The translations under genes were made by a program, and so were the position numbers. A DNA stretch of 64,000 nucleotides from Sinomonas atrocyanea (lineage in GTDB: Bacteria; Actinomycetota; Actinomycetes; Actinomycetales; Micrococcaceae), in the NCBI RefSeq assembly GCF_030812675.1, contig NZ_JAUSTE010000011.1, positions 1 to 64,000 on the forward strand, given 5' to 3'. How positions within the stretch are numbered: the first letter of the stretch is position 1; each line of letters begins with the position of its first letter. Below, piece by piece: positions 56,977 through 64,000 of this stretch. A model generated the notes under the pieces. The model ran no database searches and was not told where the DNA came from. It worked only from the letters and a program-made list of their open reading frames with translations.

Positions 56977-57702
56977 TCAGGGGCGCTCCGGGCCGGCTCG
57001 CCGCCTCCCGCCGCCGGCGAGCGCCGCGCGGACGTTGCCCGCGAGGTGGATGAGGAAGGCCACCACAAGGAAGGCGGCCAACACCTCGCCGGTGGTCACC
57101 AGCACGGCCGGCCAGCCGCCGTCGAGCGTCGGATCGAGGAAGCTGTACACGTACCAGCCGTCGATCCCTCCCCGGATCCACGAGAACGCGAGGAACGCCG
57201 CCGGGTACGCAATCCAGGCCAGGGGGCGCCACCAGCGGCCGCGGACGGTCCGGGTGACCAGGAGCCAGTCGATGGCCATCACGAGCGGGACGATCCGGTG
57301 GTGGATCATCTGCGGCCAGTACAGCTCAAGGGTCCACCATGGTTCCTCGGGCGGCGCCACGAGCACCACGTAGATGATGCCCGTCATGACCAGGTAGAAG
57401 GCCAGGGCGCCGAAGAGGTGGTCCCACCAGCGCGGGAGACGGGTGCGGGGCCAGGCCGCCGAGGCGACCAGGACGAGCGCTGCGGCCAGGTTGGACTGGA
57501 CCGTGAACTCGGAGTAGAGCTGGGGGATGTCGACGTCGTTGGTCGGCAGGGTGGCATCGAGGGTCTTCTGGATGAGGGCAACCAGCGCCGCGACCCCCAC
57601 CAGGGCGCGTGCGAGGCGGATCCAGAGGCGGTCCGGATCCAGCGCATGCTGTGCCCCCGGGGCATGGGCTCCCGAGGGGAGCAGGGTCGGTGTCCCGCGC
57701 AT
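56977..57702 (-). CDS. Pr6Pr-family membrane protein
   Basis: 241 residues with six helices; QSNLAAALVLVASA, YLVMTGIIYVVLVAP, HRIVPLVMAIDWLL and YPAAFLAFSWIRG match the Pr6Pr (FAR-17a/AIG1-like) layout, including the conserved H-R-I/V-x-P. Function is unknown in bacteria. I chose ATG 57702; the open frame to 57897 overlaps the neighbouring gene on the same strand. Confidence 0.75.
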   Translation of the reverse strand: MRGTPTLLPSGAHAPGAQHALDPDRLWIRLARALVGVAALVALIQKTLDATLPTNDVDIPQLYSEFTVQSNLAAALVLVASAAWPRTRLPRWWDHLFGALAFYLVMTGIIYVVLVAPPEEPWWTLELYWPQMIHHRIVPLVMAIDWLLVTRTVRGRWWRPLAWIAYPAAFLAFSWIRGGIDGWYVYSFLDPTLDGGWPAVLVTTGEVLAAFLVVAFLIHLAGNVRAALAGGGRRRAGPERP

Positions 57703-57805
57703 CGCCCCAGTGTGCTCCGGCTCCCGGGGCGGCGCCCAGAGACAAAAGTACTGTGGTCCCTGCCCCCTCAGGGGGTTGCGGCCCCCGCTCAGGGGACAGC
57801 CGCGC

Positions 57806-58777
<972 letters not shown>

Positions 58778-58908
58778 GGGAGGGACGTCCTTTCGTCAGC
58801 GGTACGGATGAGACCGACGCTACGCCGCCGGGCCACCACGAGGGAGGCCCTGGCAGGGCGAGGATCGGACGGTTGAACCGCCCCGACCGGATGTCCGAGG
58901 CTGGGGGG

Positions 58909-59340
58909 ATGAGTGAAACCGTCTGCCGTGTCCGCATCCGCTGCACACCCGAGGCCCTGTGGTCCGCGCTCACCGACACCGACGTGCCCCGGCCGTGGAT
59001 GGGCGGTGGGACGGTCCACAGCTCCTGGGCTCCCGAGGCGGCCTACGAGATGCGGGCAGCCGGTGCAGAGGTGGCGCTCGGGCACCTCATCGCGATCGAC
59101 CCTCCGCGGCGGCTCAAGGCGACCTTCGACCCCCGGTGGGACCCGGCCGTGGTGAACGAACCGCCGGGAACTCTCGAGTACCGCATCGAGGACGCGGAGG
59201 AAGGCCTCTGCGAGCTCACGGTCACGATTGCGGGCCTGCAGGGCGCCTCGGCGGCGAGGGTGGAGCGGGAGGCGCCGGGGACCTGCTCCCGCCTGAAGGA
59301 ATGGATCGAGGCCGGCGGCGCCCGGGGCGGGCGGGGGTGA
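58909..59340 (+). CDS. SRPBCC (START-like) ligand-binding protein
   Basis: 143 residues: SETVCRVRIRCTPEALWSALTD opens the helix-grip fold, followed by GGGTVHSSW, ATFDPRW and the long C-terminal helix. Members bind hydrophobic ligands or assist Hsp90 (AHSA1-type). The start is ATG 58909, with ATG 58891 possible. The 3' end lies in a local duplication. Confidence 0.7.
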   Translation: MSETVCRVRIRCTPEALWSALTDTDVPRPWMGGGTVHSSWAPEAAYEMRAAGAEVALGHLIAIDPPRRLKATFDPRWDPAVVNEPPGTLEYRIEDAEEGLCELTVTIAGLQGASAARVEREAPGTCSRLKEWIEAGGARGGRG

Positions 59341-59405
59341 CCGGGCGCCCCGGGGCGGGCGGGGGTGACCCCCAGGAGGTGACCCCCAGGAGGTGACTCC
59401 CAGAA
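59322..59405. repeat. Two short tandem repeats after the SRPBCC gene
   Basis: A 21-bp G-rich segment (59322-59342) is repeated at 59350-59370, and GGTGACCCCCAGGA follows twice perfectly (59364-59391) and once degenerate (to 59405). The first copy spans the stop codon of the gene at 58909. Confidence 0.8.
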
Positions 59406-59426
59406 GCTGATCCTCAGAAGGGGCGC

Positions 59427-61013
59427 TCACTCGGTCTCCTGCTGGCGGCCCAGGCGCACCTCCTCGGCGTCGAGCTCGCCCTCGATGGTGCGCAGCACCG
59501 TGTCGTCGATCGTCTTCTCGTCCCGCAGGCGCACCACCGTGGCCCGTTTGTGGCCGATCAGCGCCAGCCGCAGCCGGGCGTACTGGCGCGTACGCACCAC
59601 GGCCGGGTGGTCCTCGTCGTCGAAGCCGGCGGTCATCGCCGCCAGATGTTCGTCGTACTCGGCATGAATGCGCTCGAGCACCTCGTCGTCCACGTTGATC
59701 TGGCGGGCCAGATCGGGCAGCGCCTTGAACGCCTCCTCCGTGGCCGTGCGCTTGGCGAGCAGGATCTCCTCGGTGACCTTCGTGTCCTCGGGGATGCGGG
59801 ACCACCGGATGACCCTCGGCAGCACGGAACCCTGGAGCGCCAGTGACGCGACCACCACGAAGGCCGTGACGAACACGATGACGTCGCGCGCCGGGTAGTC
59901 CTGCGGGACCGCGAGCGCGACGGCGAGCGAGACCGCGCCCCGGACGCCCGCCGTCGTGCTCATGACCCGGGCGCGGTTCGTGGTGCGGAGCTTGCGCTGG
60001 TGGGGCCGGCGGTCCACGGCCCTGATCACGTACGCCGAGACCACGAGCACCGCCAGCCGCGTGACGAGGATCGTGCCGTACACCGCCGCGCCCACGAGCA
60101 GGACGGTGCCCAGCGGCTGCCCGTGCCCGGACTGCCCGGCGAGGATTCCGCCCATGGCAGAGGGCAGGGCGAGGCCCACCAGGACGAACAGGGCGCCGTT
60201 GAGGAGGTAGCTGCCGATCCGCCAGACGGCGGCCGTCTGCTGGCGGGTGTAGGCGGAGATGGTGAGCGGCGCGGCCTGGGAGATGTACAGCCCGCACGAG
60301 ACGACGGCGAGCACGGCCGAGGCGTGGACGAGCTCGCCCCCGAGGTACGCCACGAAGGGGGTCAGGAGGGTCGCGGCGTTGCCGGCGAGCGGGTTCTCGA
60401 TGCGCCGGCGCACGGACAGCGAGGCCCACGCGACGGCGACGCCCACCGCCACGCCGCCCACGAACGAGTACAGGAACTCGCCCGTGACCATGAGCGGGGT
60501 GATCTCCACGGACCCGGTGGCGAATCCGACCGCGACCCCGTAGACCACGAGCGCCGTGCCGTCGTTGATGAGGCTCTCGGCGTGCAGCACGGTCATCTGC
60601 CGGCGCGGGAGGAGCCCGTGGGCGATCGCCGCCACCGCTGTTGCGTCCGTGGGCGCGAGGGCCGCCCCGATGATCCACGCCGGCCCCCAGTCCATCCCGA
60701 GCGCGTGCGCCACCGCCGCGACGGCAGCCGCGGTGAGGACCACGAGCAGCGTCCCGCTGAGGATGATGCCGCGGATGAACCTGCGGATCTCGCGCAGCGA
60801 CGTGGTGAGGCTCTCCCAGTACAGCAGGGCCGGGAGGAACAGCAGCAGGACCGTCTCCGGCGGCAGCCCCACACCGCGGAACTCCGGGACCAGGGTGAGC
60901 GCGAGGCCGAGGATCACGAGCAGGAGGGGCTGGGTGATCCTGATCCTGGGCGCGAGGAGGCTCGCGACGACCACCGCCGCCCCCAGGGCGACGACGAGTT
61001 CCAGACCGAGCAT
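59427..61013 (-). CDS. CPA1-family Na+/H+ antiporter
   Basis: 528 residues: about 12 helices with the NhaP/NhaE-type LAPTDATAVAAIAHG and LINDGTALVVYG ion-site motifs, ending in a charged cytosolic domain (about 400-528) that may sense pH. It should exchange sodium or potassium for protons. AAAGG lies 5-6 nt before ATG 61013. Confidence 0.88.
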   Translation of the reverse strand: MLGLELVVALGAAVVVASLLAPRIRITQPLLLVILGLALTLVPEFRGVGLPPETVLLLFLPALLYWESLTTSLREIRRFIRGIILSGTLLVVLTAAAVAAVAHALGMDWGPAWIIGAALAPTDATAVAAIAHGLLPRRQMTVLHAESLINDGTALVVYGVAVGFATGSVEITPLMVTGEFLYSFVGGVAVGVAVAWASLSVRRRIENPLAGNAATLLTPFVAYLGGELVHASAVLAVVSCGLYISQAAPLTISAYTRQQTAAVWRIGSYLLNGALFVLVGLALPSAMGGILAGQSGHGQPLGTVLLVGAAVYGTILVTRLAVLVVSAYVIRAVDRRPHQRKLRTTNRARVMSTTAGVRGAVSLAVALAVPQDYPARDVIVFVTAFVVVASLALQGSVLPRVIRWSRIPEDTKVTEEILLAKRTATEEAFKALPDLARQINVDDEVLERIHAEYDEHLAAMTAGFDDEDHPAVVRTRQYARLRLALIGHKRATVVRLRDEKTIDDTVLRTIEGELDAEEVRLGRQQETE

Positions 61014-61167
61014 GTCCAACCTTTCGCGCAGGGCCCCGCACTGAATGTAACGCCGCGCCGCGGCCCGTGGGAGGCACTCCCCGTCCGAGGACCGGCCCTG
61101 CCTCCCGCCGACGGCCGCGAGCGCGTTGACTGGTGTGGTTACCCGCTGGACCCACGGAAGGAAACCC

Positions 61168-62007
61168 ATGGACGCCTCACCCGTCTGGCTCATCACCGGC
61201 TGCTCCACCGGACTGGGCCGCGCCCTCGCCGAGGCGGTCCTCGCGCGCGGCGACCGCGCCGTGGTCACCGCGCGCGACGCCGGCTCGGTCGCCGACCTCG
61301 TCGAGGCCCACCCGGACACGGCCCTCGCGCTCGCGCTCGACGTCACCGACGCTGCGCAGGTGGCCTCCGCCGCCGCGGCCGCGCAGGACCGCTTCGGACG
61401 CATCGACGTGCTCGTGAACAACGCCGGCTACGGCTATCGGGCAGCCGTGGAGGAGGGCGATGACGCCGACGTGGCGCGCCTCTTCGCGACCAACGTGTTC
61501 GGCCCGGTGGCCCTGATGAAGGCCGTGCTCCCGGGCATGCGGGCCCGCCGCTCGGGCGCGATCGTGAACATCTCCTCGATCGGCGCCCGGCTCTGCCCGG
61601 TGGGCTCGGGCTACTACTCGGCCACCAAGGCCGCGCTCGAGGGCATCTCGGGCTCGGCCCAGAAGGAGCTCGCGCCGCTGGGGATCTCGGTGACGGCCGT
61701 CGAGCCGGGGGCATTCCGGACGGACTTCGCGGGCCGTTCGCTGACGCAGTCGGCCGAGCCCATCGCGGACTACGCCCAGACCGCCGGGCAGCGGCGCAAG
61801 GAGCACGACACCGTCCACGGGACGCAGGCCGGCGACCCGGCCAGGGCCGCCGAGGCCATCATCGCCGCGGTGGACGCAGAGCACACACCGGCGTTCCTGC
61901 TGCTCGGTCAGGACGCCCTCGCCGGCTACCGGGCGGTCGCCGAGGCTCAGGCGGCCGAGGTGGCCGCGTGGGGGTCGGTGAGCGCGTCCACGGGGTTCGA
62001 GGACTGA
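61168..62007 (+). CDS. SDR-family oxidoreductase
   Basis: 279 residues: TGCSTGLGRALAEAV, NNAGYGYR, a Ser in NISSIG and YYSATKAALEG; the C-terminal region is longer than in classical SDRs and matches the SDR5-like group often annotated as 17-beta-HSD-like. Substrate unknown. GGAAGGAAA lies 5 nt before ATG 61168. The gene is divergent from the antiporter. Confidence 0.85.
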   Translation: MDASPVWLITGCSTGLGRALAEAVLARGDRAVVTARDAGSVADLVEAHPDTALALALDVTDAAQVASAAAAAQDRFGRIDVLVNNAGYGYRAAVEEGDDADVARLFATNVFGPVALMKAVLPGMRARRSGAIVNISSIGARLCPVGSGYYSATKAALEGISGSAQKELAPLGISVTAVEPGAFRTDFAGRSLTQSAEPIADYAQTAGQRRKEHDTVHGTQAGDPARAAEAIIAAVDAEHTPAFLLLGQDALAGYRAVAEAQAAEVAAWGSVSASTGFED

Positions 62008-62153
62008 GGGGCTGAGAGTGCGGGGCTGAGGGCCAGGGCCGAGGGGGCACCGGACGGTTCTGCTCAGACTGGACGTGCTCGGACCCGTGGGCCCGGCGCG
62101 TCTGTCCCGCCACGCCGGGCCCTCCCCGCCAATCTGGGCAGGAGCGGACGGCG

Positions 62154-63929
62154 TCAGGCCCGGGTATGCTCGGCGGGCACCGCGCCGTCGTCCTCGTAGC
62201 GCTCGGCCCGGGCCAGCTCGCGGCCGGCGACGTACCCGAAGGTCAGCGCCGGCCCGAGGTTGATCCCTCCGGCCGGGTAGAAGCCGCCCATGATGCTGGC
62301 CTGGTCGTTTCCCGCCACGTACAGCCCCTCGACAGCGGAGCCGTCCGCCCGGAGCACCCGCGCCCGCCCGTCTGCCGCGAGACCGGCGAAGGTCCCGAAC
62401 GAGCCGGGCACCACCTTGACCGCGTAGAACGGGCCCTGCTCGATCGGCGCGAGCGAGGGGTTCGGCCCGACCTTGGGGTCGCCGCCGTACCGGTTGAACT
62501 CGGTCTCGCCGCGCTCGAACTCAGGGTCTGCCCCGCGCCGGGCGCCCTCGTTGAACCGCTCGACCGTCTCGCGCAGCCCGGCGGGGTCGATGCCGCACGC
62601 CGCGGCGAGCTCCTCGAGCGTCCGCCCGCGCTTGAGGTAGCCGGAGCGCAGGTACGGGAACAGGGGCACGGGAAGCGGCTTGGCCATGCCGAGCGGGTAC
62701 CTGCGCACGAACCGCGAGTCGGCGATCTGCCACGACTCGACCGCTTCGCCCTCGGGCGTCGCGGCGACGAGCGCGGAGACGTAGTCGTAGTAGCCGTTGG
62801 CCTCGTTGACGAACCGCTTCCCGTCCCGGCGCACGCCGATCGATCCGGGCTTGGCGCGGTCCATGATGTGCGGGAAGGTCCCGACCCGGCCGCTGCGGTA
62901 CGGGACGAGCGAGACGGGGCACCACGCCGCGGGCGACTCGACGTCGGTGACGAACTGCGCCCCGACCGACTCGCCGAGCGTGATCCCGTCGCCGTCGGCC
63001 TCCTTCGGCGCGAGCGTCCAGTGCTCGCGCCCGGTGGGCGTCTTGGGGAACAGCGCGGCGCGCCGCTGCACATCGTTCGGGAATCCGCCGGCCGCGAGCA
63101 CGACGCCGCGCGCGGCCTCGATCTCGTAGCGTCCTTCCGGTCCGCTCACCACGGCGCCGGTGACGCGCCCCGAGTCGTCGGTGGTGAGCCTGACGGCGGG
63201 GGTCGAGACCCGTACGTCGACGCCGAGGTCCTCCGCGCTCTGCAGGAGCCGCCCCACGAGCGCGATCCCGTTCACCAGGTGCATGCCCCTGCGGTGCACC
63301 GCGAGGTCGAGGATGTGCCGCCCCACCCGCCAGGCCGCGTACGCGAGGCCCTGCAGCGAGCCCTGGGACGCCGAGAGGAACCTGGTCAGGTCCGGGCCGG
63401 CCATGATGCCCATGCCGAGGAACGAGGTCTCGTAGAGCTGACCGCGCAGGAGCCTCCGCACACGGGGCGAGAGGCGGCGGGCGCTGATCGGCGCCGGGCC
63501 GACGGAGCGGTGTCCCGTCCCCGCGCCGGGGGTCTTGCCGTAGATGTCCCTGATCTTCGCGCCGGGGGTGAACTGCAGCCGCGTCCTGTCCTCGAAGAAG
63601 CCGACCATGTGAGGCACGGCCTCGAGGAACGCGTCGATGCGGGCGGCGTCGTACCGGTCTCCGAGCCGGTGGCGGAGGTAGGTGCGGAACTGCTCGGGAT
63701 CCTCGTCCACGCCGTCGGCCTTCGCGAGCGGGTTGCCGGGGGTCCACGCCCAGCCGCCGGACCATGCCGTGGCGCCGCCGCAGACCTCGGCCTTCTCGAC
63801 CACCACGACGCGCAGTCCGTGGTAGGCGGCCGTCACGGCCGCGGACAGGCCGCCGGCGCCGGAGCCGATGACGAGGACGTCGGTCTGGACGGCGGGGGCG
63901 GCAGAGGATGTCGGGGCGGGGGCGGTCAT
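62154..63929 (-). CDS. FAD-dependent 3-ketosteroid dehydrogenase-like flavoprotein
   Basis: 591 residues of the fumarate reductase/KstD family: VLVIGSGAGGLSAAVTAAYHGL, VVEKAEVCGGATAWSGGW, VVLAAGGFPNDV and a C-terminal GLYVAGNDQASIMGGFYPAGG. The arrangement and length fit 3-ketosteroid delta-1 or delta-4 dehydrogenases, which oxidise ring A; other 2-enoate substrates are possible. GGAGCC precedes the ATG. It overlaps the upstream gene's stop (ATGA), so it is in an operon that continues past the window. Confidence 0.75.
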   Translation of the reverse strand: MTAPAPTSSAAPAVQTDVLVIGSGAGGLSAAVTAAYHGLRVVVVEKAEVCGGATAWSGGWAWTPGNPLAKADGVDEDPEQFRTYLRHRLGDRYDAARIDAFLEAVPHMVGFFEDRTRLQFTPGAKIRDIYGKTPGAGTGHRSVGPAPISARRLSPRVRRLLRGQLYETSFLGMGIMAGPDLTRFLSASQGSLQGLAYAAWRVGRHILDLAVHRRGMHLVNGIALVGRLLQSAEDLGVDVRVSTPAVRLTTDDSGRVTGAVVSGPEGRYEIEAARGVVLAAGGFPNDVQRRAALFPKTPTGREHWTLAPKEADGDGITLGESVGAQFVTDVESPAAWCPVSLVPYRSGRVGTFPHIMDRAKPGSIGVRRDGKRFVNEANGYYDYVSALVAATPEGEAVESWQIADSRFVRRYPLGMAKPLPVPLFPYLRSGYLKRGRTLEELAAACGIDPAGLRETVERFNEGARRGADPEFERGETEFNRYGGDPKVGPNPSLAPIEQGPFYAVKVVPGSFGTFAGLAADGRARVLRADGSAVEGLYVAGNDQASIMGGFYPAGGINLGPALTFGYVAGRELARAERYEDDGAVPAEHTRA

Positions 63930-64000
63930 GCGGAGGCTCCGTTCGGTGCGGTGCGGGTGGGGTGGGCAGGCCCGGTGGCCCGTGCTCGGACGAGCGCCTC
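63926..64000 (-). CDS. 3' end of an upstream gene (partial)
   Basis: The last 24 codons of a minus-strand frame end at TGA 63926-63928, overlapping the start of the flavoprotein gene. The residues (EALVRARATGPAHP and on) show no family. The gene continues beyond the window; its existence is inferred from the ATGA coupling. Confidence 0.45.
   Translation of the reverse strand, partial: EALVRARATGPAHPTRTAPNGASA

Overview
The window is about 70% G+C with dense, short-spaced genes, many ATGA stop/start overlaps, GTG/TTG starts and clear GGAGG-type ribosome sites. Gene content (GAF-ANTAR, DUF222/HNH, class E sortase with an LAETG substrate, DUF4012, beta-ketoadipate genes) points to an actinobacterium, most likely Micrococcaceae (Arthrobacter or Sinomonas-like). 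That placement is inference from gene content; no rRNA or tRNA gene was seen.

Layout. 1-7.1 kb is accessory DNA: an MFS transporter remnant, two secreted or membrane hypotheticals, an internally deleted Type ISP restriction protein, an AT-richer two-gene unit (2-TM protein plus DUF262 protein), and a DUF433/PIN-like toxin-antitoxin pair. 7.3-16.7 kb is a complete eight-gene operon in the order creJ-I-H-G-F-E-D-C. It matches the phosphorylation-initiated 4-cresol pathway known from Corynebacterium glutamicum: a split PEP-synthase-like enzyme phosphorylates the phenol, a P450 with ferredoxin and reductase oxidises the methyl group, an HD phosphohydrolase removes the phosphate, and an SDR and an aldehyde dehydrogenase finish to hydroxybenzoate. 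16.8-29.4 kb is mixed: GAF-ANTAR, VOC protein, DUF222/HNH, XRE regulator, ilvD, a small b-type cytochrome operon, a benzaldehyde-type dehydrogenase divergent from a TetR gene, and an ABC exporter whose ATPase gene has a frameshift in the Walker A motif.

29.5-37.3 kb is a full protocatechuate branch of the beta-ketoadipate pathway on the minus strand (pcaHGBDCFIJ, then pcaR). 37.6-45 kb holds a DMT-like transporter, a glycosyltransferase, a surface-protein locus (LAETG protein, DUF4012 protein, class E sortase and small membrane proteins) and a CPBP protease. 44.5-47.8 kb has tryptophan-to-anthranilate genes (probable formamidase, kynU, tryptophan 2,3-dioxygenase), interrupted by a truncated YnfA gene and a palindromic repeat. 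47.9-64 kb holds transporters, aldo/keto reductases, SDRs, a 3-hydroxybenzoate 4-monooxygenase (mobA), a stress/envelope trio, an Na+/H+ antiporter and a flavoprotein dehydrogenase.

How it fits together. cre should yield 4-hydroxybenzoate from p-cresol (and might yield 3-hydroxybenzoate from m-cresol). MobA turns 3-hydroxybenzoate into protocatechuate, and the pca operon takes protocatechuate to succinyl-CoA and acetyl-CoA. The pcaH and mobA promoters share the same 19-bp inverted repeat (GTGTTCN-N5-CGAACAC), which suggests one IclR-type regulator, plausibly the PcaR encoded here, governs both.
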